DNA of 64,000 nucleotides from TMP-86 sp044226865 (lineage in GTDB: Bacteria > Pseudomonadota > Gammaproteobacteria > Steroidobacterales > Steroidobacteraceae), in assembly GCA_044226865.1 (NCBI GenBank), contig JBGAGE010000008.1, forward strand, positions 210,416 through 274,415, read 5' to 3'. Shown piece by piece: positions 1-8,106 of this stretch. The stretch's first letter is position 1. The number at the start of each line of letters is the position of its first letter. The notes under the pieces are model-generated. The model searched no databases, was not told the origin of the DNA, and saw only the letters and a list, made by a program, of their open reading frames with translations. Made by a program: the position numbers and the translations under genes.

Positions 1-17
1 TTGCATACTTTTCAGTG

Positions 18-23
18 TATACT
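18..23 (+). promoter_or_regulatory. -10 element upstream of the phasin gene
   Basis: TATACT matches the sigma-70 -10 consensus in 5 of 6 positions and would start transcription near position 30, giving a leader of about 35 bases before the phasin ATG. The matching -35 would lie outside the window, so this is only a half-promoter call. Confidence 0.4.
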
Positions 24-64
24 GCTCCCCATTGAGTTCAATCAACCTTTGCCCAGGAGCAGAC

Positions 65-433
65 ATGGCCGACCGTAGTTTCGACTTGAGCACGATGTTC
101 GACGTCTACCGCGATGCTTTCGCGCCCGTACTGCGCGCCCAGCAGGAAGGTTTCAAGACCCTAGAGCGCCTGGCCCGTTATCAGTTCGCCGTCGCCGGTG
201 ACTACCTCGACTGGTCCTTGGCCCATGCCGGCGCCGCCGTGCACACCAAGTCGGTCGCCGACCTGGTTGGCCAGCAGACCGAGCTGAACACCAAGCTGGG
301 CGACAAGCTGCGCACCCGCGCCGAGGAATTCAGCAAGATCGCCACCGAGACCCAGGGCGCCGTCACGCAGTGGTTCGATGCCAGCGCCAAGGCTGCCCAG
401 AACGTGAATGAGAGCGTCAAGAAGGCCGCCTAA
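65..433 (+). CDS. Phasin family protein
   Basis: A 122-residue protein that would coat polyhydroxyalkanoate (PHA) granules in the cytoplasm. The sequence is almost entirely amphipathic-helix-like, Ala/Lys/Glu rich, with no signal peptide or membrane segment; the FKTLERLARYQ region and the Ala/Lys C-terminus fit the phasin family, and the length is typical. The ATG at 65 is chosen because AGGAG lies at 55-59; an in-frame TTG at 32 would be upstream of this ribosome site. It is followed by a strong terminator and then by phaC and phaB, which supports the PHA role. It is probably transcribed as its own short mRNA, as expected for a protein needed in large amounts. Family recognition is by eye. 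Confidence 0.85.
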   Translation: MADRSFDLSTMFDVYRDAFAPVLRAQQEGFKTLERLARYQFAVAGDYLDWSLAHAGAAVHTKSVADLVGQQTELNTKLGDKLRTRAEEFSKIATETQGAVTQWFDASAKAAQNVNESVKKAA

Positions 434-490
434 GGCTGCCCCTTCCGCGATCAACCATATCCCCCGGTTCACCTCAAGTGAACCAATCCA

Positions 491-521
491 GGGAGCAAGG
501 TCAACTTGCTCCCTTTTTTTT
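491..521 (+). terminator. Rho-independent terminator after the phasin gene
   Basis: A perfect 9-bp stem (GGGAGCAAG at 491-499 and CTTGCTCCC at 505-513) with a 5-base loop is followed by eight T residues (514-521). This is a textbook intrinsic terminator and separates the phasin transcript from phaC. Confidence 0.93.
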
Positions 522-580
522 GATTTGCAATGCGTGGCCGCGTGCGATCATGCGGCCATGGCTGCAGCCGTGAGGTCTCG

Positions 581-2311
581 ATGACATCGCCCGCCACACT
601 ACCCGCCGCGCAGGACCTGCAGCAGGTCATGCGCACCCAGCTTGCCGCCGTCACCGGCGGCCTCGCGCCCGAGGATTACATCCAAGCGTTCTGGGACTGG
701 TACCTGCGCCTGGCCGCCGGCCCGGACAAGCAGACCGCCCTGATGCAAAGCGCTGCCAAGGCCATGGTGGATAACGTCTCCTTCGCCATGCAGGCGGCCA
801 CCGGCCAGACGCTGCCGCCCGCCCCGGAGGACAAGCGTTTTGCGGCTGCGGCGTGGAATCAATGGCCCTTCAATGTCTATGCGCGCAGCTTCCTCAACTG
901 GTCGGCGCTGATGCAAGAGGCCGTTTCCAACGTGCCGGGGATCGCCCCGCGTTCCGAGCAACTCATGCAGTTCCTCGGCAAGCAGAGCCTGGATGCGGTG
1001 AATCCCGCCAATCACCTCGCCTGCAATCCGGAACTGCTGGAGGCCACGCGCGCCGAATCCGGACAAAACCTGGTGCGCGGCTTCAATCACTGGCTGGAGG
1101 ACATCGACCGCACCCTGACCAAGAAGCCGCCCGCCGGAGCGGAGAAGTTCAAGGTGGGCGAAACGCTGGCGGTCACCCCCGGCAAGGTGGTGCTGCGCAA
1201 CGACTTGATGGAGCTCATCCAGTACCTGCCGCAAACGCCGCAGGTGCACGCCGAGCCCATCCTGATCGCGCCGGCCTGGATCATGAAGTACTACATCCTG
1301 GACCTCTCGCCCGCCAACTCCCTGGTGCGCTACTTGGTGGAGAAGGGTCACACGGTGTTCATGATCTCCTGGAAGAATCCCAATGAATCCGACCGAAACC
1401 TGGGAATGGACGACTACGTGCATCAGGGATTCCTCGCGGCCCTCAATGCGGTGAGCTCGATCGTTCCACGCGCCAAGGTGCATGCCGTGGGGTATTGCAT
1501 CGGCGGCACGTTGCTGAGCATTGCCGCCGCGGTGATGGCGCAGAATCACGACCAGCGCCTGGCGTCGATCACCCTGCTCGCGGCCCAGACCGACTTCAGC
1601 GAACCCGGTGAACTGTCGCTGTTCATCAGCCCCAGCCAGCTGGACATGCTCGAAGCGGTGATGCGCAAGGCCGGCGTGCTCAGTTCCGACAAGATGGCGG
1701 GTGCGTTCGCCCTGCTGCGCGCCAACGACCTGCTGTGGACGCCGGCCATCAACAACTACATCAAGGGCAAGCGCGACAATCCTAACGACTTGATGGCCTG
1801 GAACGCGGATGGCACGCGCATGCCCTGGCGCATGCACACCGATTACCTGCGCTTCTTGTACCTGCAGAACGACCTGGCGCGCGGCGAATTCAAGGTGGGC
1901 GGCGTTCCGGTGGACCTGAGCACCATCCAGACGCCGATGTTCGTCGTCGGCACCGAAACCGACCACGTCGCGCCCTGGCGCTCGGTATACAAGGTGCGCG
2001 GCCTGACGCGCTCTTCGGACTATACCTTCCTGCTCACCAGCGGCGGCCACAATGCCGGCATCGTCAGCGGCCCGGTGCATCCCAAGCGCCGTTTCCGCGA
2101 ATCGACCTTTCACGACGCGCAGACGCAATTGTCGCCTGAACAATGGATGGATGCCTCACAGGCGCATGCGGGCTCCTGGTGGCCGTGGTGGCAGCAATGG
2201 CTGTCGGCGCACTCCAGCCGCAATGATGCGGCAGCGCCCGGAATGGGAAATCCGGCGGCCGGCTATGGCATCGTGACGGATGCTCCCGGAGAATACGTCC
2301 GCGCGCGATGA
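581..2311 (+). CDS. phaC: Class I poly(3-hydroxyalkanoate) synthase
   Basis: PhaC polymerises (R)-3-hydroxyacyl-CoA into PHA at the granule surface. From the ATG at 581 the protein has 576 residues, the usual class I length. It has the N-terminal PhaC domain and an alpha/beta-hydrolase fold with the modified lipase box GYCIGG carrying the nucleophile Cys306. The general acid-base partners are Asp461 in TETDHVAPW and His490 in GGHNAG, so the Cys-Asp-His triad is complete. An upstream ATG at 530 in the same frame would add 17 low-complexity residues and lies just after the phasin terminator; the start at 581 with GTGAGG 5 to 10 bases before it fits family N-termini better. phaB follows after 28 bases. 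No phaA thiolase is nearby. Confidence 0.95.
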   Translation: MTSPATLPAAQDLQQVMRTQLAAVTGGLAPEDYIQAFWDWYLRLAAGPDKQTALMQSAAKAMVDNVSFAMQAATGQTLPPAPEDKRFAAAAWNQWPFNVYARSFLNWSALMQEAVSNVPGIAPRSEQLMQFLGKQSLDAVNPANHLACNPELLEATRAESGQNLVRGFNHWLEDIDRTLTKKPPAGAEKFKVGETLAVTPGKVVLRNDLMELIQYLPQTPQVHAEPILIAPAWIMKYYILDLSPANSLVRYLVEKGHTVFMISWKNPNESDRNLGMDDYVHQGFLAALNAVSSIVPRAKVHAVGYCIGGTLLSIAAAVMAQNHDQRLASITLLAAQTDFSEPGELSLFISPSQLDMLEAVMRKAGVLSSDKMAGAFALLRANDLLWTPAINNYIKGKRDNPNDLMAWNADGTRMPWRMHTDYLRFLYLQNDLARGEFKVGGVPVDLSTIQTPMFVVGTETDHVAPWRSVYKVRGLTRSSDYTFLLTSGGHNAGIVSGPVHPKRRFRESTFHDAQTQLSPEQWMDASQAHAGSWWPWWQQWLSAHSSRNDAAAPGMGNPAAGYGIVTDAPGEYVRAR

Positions 2312-2339
2312 TCACCGCAATGAGACCAAGGGGATGACG

Positions 2340-3086
2340 ATGCAGGGAAAGAAGAAGATCGCATATGTGACAGGCGGGATGGGCGGCATCGGAACGGCCA
2401 TCAGCAAGCGGCTGTGCCGCGAAGGCCACATCGTGGTTGCCGGCTGCGGCCCCGGCTCCAAGCGGCGTGAGAAATGGCTGGCGGACATGCGGTCCGCGGG
2501 CTGCGACGTGCATGCCTCGGAGGGCAACGTCGCCGACTGGAACTCCACCGCCGAGGCCTTCGCCAAGGTCCGGCAGGAGGTCGGCGAGATCGACATCCTG
2601 GTCAACAATGCCGGCATCACGCGCGATGGCACTTTCCGCAAGATGAGCAAGGATGACTGGGATGCCGTGATCAACACCAACCTGAATTCCCTGTTCAACG
2701 TCACCAAGCAGGTCGTCGACGGCATGCTCGACCGGCGTTGGGGCCGGATCATCAACATCTCCTCGGTCAATGGCCAGAAAGGGCAATTCGGCCAGACGAA
2801 TTATTCCACCGCCAAGGCTGGCATCCACGGCTTCACCATGGCGCTTGCGCAGGAGCTCGCCTCGCGCGGCGTGACGGTCAACACCGTCTCCCCCGGCTAC
2901 ATCGGCACGGACATGGTTCGCGCGGTGAAGCCCGAGGTGCTGGAGCAGATCGTATCCACCATTCCGGTCAAACGCCTCGGGGAACCCGAAGAGATTGCCT
3001 CGATCGTGGCCTGGCTGGCGTCCGATGAGGCGGCATTCGCGACCGGCGCGGATTTCTCCCTCAATGGCGGCCTGCACATGGGCTGA
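2340..3086 (+). CDS. phaB: Acetoacetyl-CoA reductase (NADPH-dependent SDR)
   Basis: PhaB reduces acetoacetyl-CoA to (R)-3-hydroxybutyryl-CoA, the monomer for PhaC. The 248-residue protein is a classical short-chain dehydrogenase: glycine-rich TGGMGGIG at residues 11-18, NNAG at 89-92, and catalytic Ser142, Tyr155 and Lys159 with the spacing of the PhaB family. The ATG at 2340 is preferred over the ATG at 2334 because AAGGGG ends at 2333, six bases before 2340 but directly against 2334. It lies 28 bases after phaC, and the next gene starts 5 bases after its stop, so a phaC-phaB-phosphatase operon is likely. FabG-type specificity cannot be excluded from sequence alone, but the neighbours favour PhaB. 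Confidence 0.92.
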   Translation: MQGKKKIAYVTGGMGGIGTAISKRLCREGHIVVAGCGPGSKRREKWLADMRSAGCDVHASEGNVADWNSTAEAFAKVRQEVGEIDILVNNAGITRDGTFRKMSKDDWDAVINTNLNSLFNVTKQVVDGMLDRRWGRIINISSVNGQKGQFGQTNYSTAKAGIHGFTMALAQELASRGVTVNTVSPGYIGTDMVRAVKPEVLEQIVSTIPVKRLGEPEEIASIVAWLASDEAAFATGADFSLNGGLHMG

Positions 3087-3091
3087 CTGCG

Positions 3092-3751
3092 GTGGCGCCT
3101 CCGGCCCCGCAGGTGGCCGTGTTCGATCTCGATGGCACGCTGACCTGGGGCGATTCTTTCCTGGGCTTCCTTACCGGCTATCTGCGCAGGCGTCCGGCGC
3201 GCTGGCTGCGCGCTTGGCGCCTGCTGCCCCCCCTGCTGCATTTTGCGCTGCGCCGCGACCGCGGCCTGCTCAAGCAGCGCATCATCCAGGTTTTCATGGG
3301 TGGCGACGCCCGCGCCGAGATCTACGCCTGGGCCCACGAGTTCGTCGCAGCGCTGGAGAAGAGCGGGATGCGGCGCGAGGCGCTCGCCGCATGGCACCAA
3401 CACCAGGCGCAGGGCGATGTCATGGTGCTGCTGTCCGCCAGCCCGGATCTGTACGTGCCGATACTGGGATCGAGGCTGCGCGCGGAGCGCGTGATCTGCA
3501 CTGAAGTGCGCTTCGAGGGCAACAGGCTTGACGGCCAACTGCTCACCGCCAACCGGCGCGGTGAAGAAAAGCTGCGCGTCCTGGAAACGCTGCGCCGCGA
3601 ATTCCCGCACAGCCGCTTTGCCGCCTACGGCAACGCGGCCTCGGACCTTGCCCATCTGGCTCGCACCGACGCACCGCTTCTGGTGAACGCGAATGCGGCG
3701 GCGCGCCGTGAAGCGTCGCGCTTGGGAATCAAGACGGCCGACTGGGCCTGA
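3092..3751 (+). CDS. HAD superfamily IB phosphatase
   Basis: A 219-residue haloacid-dehalogenase-fold hydrolase, probably a phosphomonoesterase. Motif I is DLDGT at residues 12-16 with the nucleophile Asp12, motif II is in LSASPD, and the distal acidic motif is in YGNAASDLAHL; the helical region after motif I (FLTGYLRRRPARWLRAW) matches the IB subfamily related to SerB. The GTG start at 3092 lies 5 bases after the phaB stop; no ATG gives a full motif I. The substrate is unknown, and a link to PHA metabolism is suggested only by co-transcription. Its stop codon directly abuts the stop of the convergent aroG. Confidence 0.8.
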   Translation: MAPPAPQVAVFDLDGTLTWGDSFLGFLTGYLRRRPARWLRAWRLLPPLLHFALRRDRGLLKQRIIQVFMGGDARAEIYAWAHEFVAALEKSGMRREALAAWHQHQAQGDVMVLLSASPDLYVPILGSRLRAERVICTEVRFEGNRLDGQLLTANRRGEEKLRVLETLRREFPHSRFAAYGNAASDLAHLARTDAPLLVNANAAARREASRLGIKTADWA

Positions 3752-4849
3752 TCAGGTCCCCACCGCCCGCGGCGCCGGCCGGCGCACCCGTTCGCTGGTC
3801 AACAGGATCTCGTGCAGCTTCAGCATCAGCCGCTCGGTGGTATCCCAATCGATGCAGGGGTCCGTGATCGACACGCCGTACTCGAGCTCGGACAGGTCCT
3901 TCGGGATGGGCTGATTGCCCGCCTTCAAGTGGCTTTCCAGCATCAGGCCGACGATGGACTGGTTTCCCTCCAGGATCTGGTGCACGCAGTTCTCGGCCAC
4001 CAGCGGCTGCAGATTGGGGTCCTTGTTGGAATTGCCGTGGCTGCAATCCACCACGATGTTGGCCGGCAGCCCGGCGGTGCGCAGTTCGCGCTCAGCCATG
4101 GCCACGCTGACGGCGTCGAAATTGGAGCGCCCGCCGCCACCGCGCAGCACCACGTGGGCATACGGATTGCCGCGCGTGCGAAACACCGCGGATTGCCCCT
4201 GCTGGGTGATGCCGAGGAAATGATGCGGACGGCGCACCGACTGCAGCGCATTGATCGAGGCCGCGAGTGAGCCATCCGTGCCGTTCTTGAAACCCACGGG
4301 CGTGGACAAGCCGCTCGCCATCTCGCGGTGGGTCTGGGACTCCGTGGTGCGCGCACCGATGGCCGTCCAGGTGATCAGTTCCGACAAATACTGCGGCATG
4401 ATGGGATCGAGCGCCTCGGTGCCCGCCGGCAGCCCCAGCTCCGCCACGTTCAACAGCAATTCGCGCGCCAGCATGATGCCCTTCTCGATATGGAAGGAAT
4501 CATCCATGTCCGGATCGTTGATCAACCCCTTCCAACCCACGGTGGTGCGCGGCTTCTCGAAATACACCCGCATGACGAGGAACAGCGTGCTCTCCACGCG
4601 CTTGGCGAGCTCGCGCAACCGCTGCGCGTACTCGCGCGCCGCCCGCGTATCGTGAATGGAGCACGGCCCCACCACCACGAACAGGCGCGGATCGCGCCGG
4701 TCGAGGATGGCGCGCACCGTCTCGCGCGATTCGAACACGAACTGCGCGATCTTGTCGGTCTGCGGCAGCCGGTTCTTGATTTCCTCGGGCGTCGCCAACA
4801 GGTCGCTGGAGATGACGTTGACGTTGTAAAGATCTTTGCTCGTGCTCAC
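3752..4849 (-). CDS. aroG: 3-deoxy-7-phosphoheptulonate (DAHP) synthase, class I
   Basis: Condenses phosphoenolpyruvate and erythrose 4-phosphate, the first step of the shikimate pathway. The 365-residue protein is collinear with E. coli AroF/AroG/AroH: VVGPCSIHD near residue 60, IGARTTESQTHRE, GFKNGTDGS, DCSHGNSNK, and a C-terminal ESHLKAGNQ plus GVSITDPCI. These carry the metal and PEP ligands of the type I-alpha fold. Which aromatic amino acid inhibits it cannot be read with confidence, so the symbol is generic. It starts 7 bases after the kynA stop, on the same strand, so kynA, aroG and the upstream metallopeptidase gene are probably one transcript. Confidence 0.94.
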   Translation of the reverse strand: MSTSKDLYNVNVISSDLLATPEEIKNRLPQTDKIAQFVFESRETVRAILDRRDPRLFVVVGPCSIHDTRAAREYAQRLRELAKRVESTLFLVMRVYFEKPRTTVGWKGLINDPDMDDSFHIEKGIMLARELLLNVAELGLPAGTEALDPIMPQYLSELITWTAIGARTTESQTHREMASGLSTPVGFKNGTDGSLAASINALQSVRRPHHFLGITQQGQSAVFRTRGNPYAHVVLRGGGGRSNFDAVSVAMAERELRTAGLPANIVVDCSHGNSNKDPNLQPLVAENCVHQILEGNQSIVGLMLESHLKAGNQPIPKDLSELEYGVSITDPCIDWDTTERLMLKLHEILLTSERVRRPAPRAVGT

Positions 4850-4856
4850 GGTATGC

Positions 4857-5717
4857 CTACATCGATGTTCTGACGGACCATAATTCAGGAAAGAAGCGCA
4901 GTTCCAGCGCCTTGTTCAGGTACGACACCCCACCGGTGCCACCGGTGCCGGGTTTGTAGCCGATGATACGCTCGACGGTTTTCATGTGGCTGAAGCGCCA
5001 GATCTGGAATTTGTAGTCCAGGTCGACCAGCCGTTCGGCCAACTCGTACAAATCCCACTCCTTGTCGGAGTTGTGATAGACGCTGAGCCACGCCGCGGTG
5101 ACCTGCTTGCTGGCGACATACGGCTGCGAGAAATCGCGGTCGATCGCGCCTGCGGGGATATCGATGCCACGACGGCTCAGCAGGCGCAGCGTCTCATCGT
5201 ACAGGCTCGGCGCATGCAGCAGGCGCTGCAGCGCCTCGTACACGGCAGGCTCGGTGCGGAACACCTCGATCATGCGGGCGTTCTTGTTGCCGATGAGGAA
5301 CTCGAGCATGCGGTACTGATGCGACTGAAACCCCGAGGAGGTGCCGAGGGTGTTGCGGAAGGCCGAATAATCCGACGGGGTGATGGTGGCCAGCACCTCC
5401 CAGGATTGCAGCAATTGCTGCTGGATGAGCGACACCCGCGTCAGCATCTTGAAGGAAGGGTCGAGATCGTCGCGCCGCACGCAATCGATGACGCCGTTGA
5501 GTTCGTGCAGGCAGAGCTTCATCCACAGCTCGGAAGTCTGGTGCAGCGTGATGAACAGCATCTCGTCGTGATGATGCGACAGCGGTTGCTGCGCGCCGAG
5601 CAAAAGGTCCAGCTTCAAGTACTGGCCGTAGCTCAGCGACTTGCTCAGGTCCCAATGAACGCCCTCATCGCTGAGATCGACGAAGGGCTTGGAAGCCGAA
5701 GGCGGCGGCGTGGCCAT
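4857..5717 (-). CDS. kynA: Tryptophan 2,3-dioxygenase
   Basis: Haem enzyme that opens the indole ring of tryptophan to N-formylkynurenine, the first step of the kynurenine pathway. The 286-residue sequence is typical of bacterial TDO: the helix HHDEMLFITLHQTSELW near the N-terminus and the substrate loop YKPGTGGTGGVSYL near the C-terminus are present. Start ATG at 5717 overlaps the stop of the upstream metallopeptidase gene by one base (TGATG), so translation is probably coupled. No kynB (formamidase) or kynU (kynureninase) gene is in the window. The direct partner downstream is DAHP synthase, an unusual pairing of tryptophan breakdown with the entry to aromatic biosynthesis. Confidence 0.94.
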   Translation of the reverse strand: MATPPPSASKPFVDLSDEGVHWDLSKSLSYGQYLKLDLLLGAQQPLSHHHDEMLFITLHQTSELWMKLCLHELNGVIDCVRRDDLDPSFKMLTRVSLIQQQLLQSWEVLATITPSDYSAFRNTLGTSSGFQSHQYRMLEFLIGNKNARMIEVFRTEPAVYEALQRLLHAPSLYDETLRLLSRRGIDIPAGAIDRDFSQPYVASKQVTAAWLSVYHNSDKEWDLYELAERLVDLDYKFQIWRFSHMKTVERIIGYKPGTGGTGGVSYLNKALELRFFPELWSVRTSM

Positions 5718-6442
5718 CAGCCCTTGAACACCCAGTCGGGCACGGCCCGCCAGCCGGCTGTCAATTGCCGGTCCAGCCGGCGGAAATCCGGTTCGTGCAA
5801 TTCCACCGTGCGCCAGAAGGCGGCCGAGTGGTTCAGGTGCTGCAGGTGCGACAACTCATGCACCATGAGATAACGCACGACCTCGGGTGGCATGAACAAA
5901 AGCGAACAGTTCAGGCTGATCTTGCCGCGCGACGAACAGGAACCCCAGCGCGTGCGCTGGCGGCGAATGGTGGCACCCGTCATGGCAAAGCCCAGTTCCC
6001 GGGACAGATCCCATATCTGCGGAACCAACCTGCGCTGCGCCGACTGCACCAGCCACGCGCGCAGCAAAGCCAGGGCGGCCGGCACATCACGGGCCTGCAG
6101 CCGGACCGTGTCCGTCTCATGGCGCAGACGGCGGCGCTCATCGCACGACCATCGCACTTCGAAGCGTTCACCGGTGGACGGAAAATGCACCGCCGGAGGA
6201 ACGGCCGGTGCGGGCACGACCCGCGCGCCCATTTCAGCGATCTTGCGGTCGATCCAGGTGGTGTTGCGGTTGACGAAGGCCCGCACCGTGCCCGGCGCCA
6301 CGCCGCGCGGCACGACCACCTCGACATGGCCGCCGATGTGCACGCGCACGGTGAGCCGCCGCGCCCGCGGACTGACGCGGACGGCGAAGGGTTCTGCGGC
6401 GCTGCGCGCATCGAACAGGGACAATTGCGGTGTGCCGGACAT
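5717..6442 (-). CDS. YgjP-like (M48-clan) zinc metallopeptidase
   Basis: A 241-residue protein ending in a YgjP-like domain. The zinc motif is HELSHLQHLNHS (HExxH plus a downstream His), followed by FWRTVELHEPDFRRL, and the preceding RQRTRWGSCSSRGKISLN block is the family signature. The substrate is unknown. No signal peptide is visible, so it is cytoplasmic. The start is placed at ATG 6442 (MSGTPQLSLFD); a TTG at 6460 would add six residues. It is translationally coupled to kynA through TGATG. Confidence 0.8.
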   Translation of the reverse strand: MSGTPQLSLFDARSAAEPFAVRVSPRARRLTVRVHIGGHVEVVVPRGVAPGTVRAFVNRNTTWIDRKIAEMGARVVPAPAVPPAVHFPSTGERFEVRWSCDERRRLRHETDTVRLQARDVPAALALLRAWLVQSAQRRLVPQIWDLSRELGFAMTGATIRRQRTRWGSCSSRGKISLNCSLLFMPPEVVRYLMVHELSHLQHLNHSAAFWRTVELHEPDFRRLDRQLTAGWRAVPDWVFKG

Positions 6443-6486
6443 GCGCGCGCATGATAGCAATTTTGGCCGCCGTTCTCTGCCCGCAC

Positions 6487-7266
6487 TTAACGGTTGAGTT
6501 GCGCGATTTCCGCCTGCGCGGCCTTGTAATCCGGGGCGATGATCAAGGCCTTCTCCAGCCAGTTGCGCGCCCCGAGTTCATCGCCGCGCACGCGCAGCGC
6601 ATGCCCCATGAGCAGGTAGCACTCCGCATGGCCCCATCCGGGCGCTTCCTCGTTCGTGGCCGGCGAATGCTCGAACAATTCGGCCGCCCTCTCCAACTCC
6701 GGTGGCACCGGACCCGCGTCGCCTGCCACCGCGAGTTGTTGCAGTGCCTGGCCCAGCTTCACGCGCGGATTGCGCGCATCGGCGCGCGCGGCACGCTGCA
6801 GCGCCTCGACGGCGCGCGACCGCAGGAACACCGCCTGCAGCTTGCGCTCTCCGGCCAGCTCCATCCAGCAGATGGCCTGCAGGGCCAGGACCTCCGCCGA
6901 CACCGCCTCCCCCTGGTCCAGCTCGGACAATTGCGAGGCGCATTCCTGCAGCGGTTGCGCGGCTGCCTGGCGCCGGCTTCGCAGCAACAATCCGAGCCGG
7001 TAGTCAGCGTGGGCAAGGTGGTAACGGGCGGCGGTAGTGGCATGTTCGCCCCGCACCTGATCGGCGAGCGACTGGCGCAGCGAGCGCAGCCGCCCCAAGT
7101 CCTCGGTCTGGTAGGCATAGGTGATCTGTGCCTGCAGATCGCCGCCCTCCTGCGCCGCGGCCGGGACGGACATAACGCCCGCCAGCACGAGACCGAACGC
7201 CGCGCAGCGCGACTTCCATGCCGATGACTTCGAAGCCTTCACCGTTTGACGATAGCATAGTGCCAT
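6487..7266 (-). CDS. Exported TPR-like repeat protein
   Basis: I do not recognise a specific function. The protein has a predicted N-terminal signal peptide (basic residues, then FGLVLAGVMSVPAAAQ) and then helical repeats resembling tetratricopeptide repeats, for example ARYHLAHADYRLGLLL and a C-terminal unit ending GARNWLEKALIIAPDYKAAQA, which is a canonical TPR B-helix pattern. It would act as a periplasmic scaffold. The start is uncertain: ATG at 7266 overlaps the ATG of divergent tatD (CATG), while GTG at 7242 would still leave a complete signal peptide and avoid the clash. Neither has a strong ribosome site. Confidence 0.65.
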   Translation of the reverse strand: MALCYRQTVKASKSSAWKSRCAAFGLVLAGVMSVPAAAQEGGDLQAQITYAYQTEDLGRLRSLRQSLADQVRGEHATTAARYHLAHADYRLGLLLRSRRQAAAQPLQECASQLSELDQGEAVSAEVLALQAICWMELAGERKLQAVFLRSRAVEALQRAARADARNPRVKLGQALQQLAVAGDAGPVPPELERAAELFEHSPATNEEAPGWGHAECYLLMGHALRVRGDELGARNWLEKALIIAPDYKAAQAEIAQLNR

Positions 7267-8074
7267 GTCACCACCGGAACTGATCGACATAGGCGCCAAT
7301 CTCACGCATGCAAGCTTCGCAGCCGATCTCGATGAGGTGCTCGCCGCCGCCGCGCACGCTGGGGTGATCGCGCAGGTGGTCACCGGGGCGGATCTCGACA
7401 GCTCGCTCAAGGCGTTCGAACTCGCCGGCAGCCACCCCGGCCTGCTATGGAGCACGGCCGGCGTCCACCCGCATCATGCAGCGCAGCTGCAGGCGCATCA
7501 ATGGGACCAGTTCCAGGCGCTGCTGCGCCGGCCGCAGGTGGTTGCCGCCGGGGAATGCGGACTGGATTACTTCCGCAACTTCTCGCCGCGCGAGGCGCAG
7601 CTTGCCGCCTTCCGGCGCCAGCTCGAATGGGCGGTTGCCGCCGGCAAGCCCGTGTTCCTGCATCAGCGCGATGCGCATGATGACTTCGTGGCAGTGCTGG
7701 CGGAGTACGCGCCGCAGCTTTCAGGCGCCGTGGCGCATTGCTTCACCGAAGGCCCGCGGGAACTCGAGGAATACCTGCGGCTGGGATGCGCCATCGGCGT
7801 CACCGGCTGGGTGTGCGATGAGCGCCGCGGGCAACGCCTGCGCGAGGCAGTGCCGCTGATTCCAGCGGCGCGGTTGATGGTGGAGACCGATGCGCCCTAT
7901 CTGTTGCCGCGCGACCTGCGGCCGATGCCATCGTCGCGCCGCAACGAGCCCCGCTACCTGCCGCATGTGGTGCGCGCCATCGCCGCGCTGCGCGGGGAAA
8001 GCTTCGAGGCCGTGGCGTCCATGACCACCGCGAATGCGCGTGCATTTTTCGGCTTGGGTGCAGGGCCCGGCTGA
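7265..8074 (+). CDS. tatD: TatD family metal-dependent DNase
   Basis: A 269-residue TIM-barrel hydrolase collinear with E. coli TatD: IGANLTHASF at the N-terminus, WSTAGVHPHH, GECGLDYFRNFS, HQRDAHDDF, AHCFTEG, GITGWVCDERRG-like VTGWVCDERRG and the C-terminal block ETDAPYLLPRDL with SSRRNEP. Known members are Mg-dependent 3'-5' exonucleases active in DNA quality control. The ATG at 7265 fits the family N-terminus but has no visible ribosome site, so the mRNA may be nearly leaderless. It shares the CATG with the divergent TPR gene. Confidence 0.93.
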   Translation: MSPPELIDIGANLTHASFAADLDEVLAAAAHAGVIAQVVTGADLDSSLKAFELAGSHPGLLWSTAGVHPHHAAQLQAHQWDQFQALLRRPQVVAAGECGLDYFRNFSPREAQLAAFRRQLEWAVAAGKPVFLHQRDAHDDFVAVLAEYAPQLSGAVAHCFTEGPRELEEYLRLGCAIGVTGWVCDERRGQRLREAVPLIPAARLMVETDAPYLLPRDLRPMPSSRRNEPRYLPHVVRAIAALRGESFEAVASMTTANARAFFGLGAGPG

Positions 8075-8077
8075 GGA

Positions 8078-8098
8078 GCCCCGCGCCATGGCCGGGGC
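8078..8098. terminator. Hairpin between convergent tatD and the NERD gene
   Basis: GCCCCG (8078-8083) pairs with CGGGGC (8093-8098), and an inner GCC/GGC extends the stem past a one-base bulge. There is no T tract, so termination in either direction is plausible but not certain. Confidence 0.4.
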
Positions 8099-8106
8099 GG
8101 CGATGC

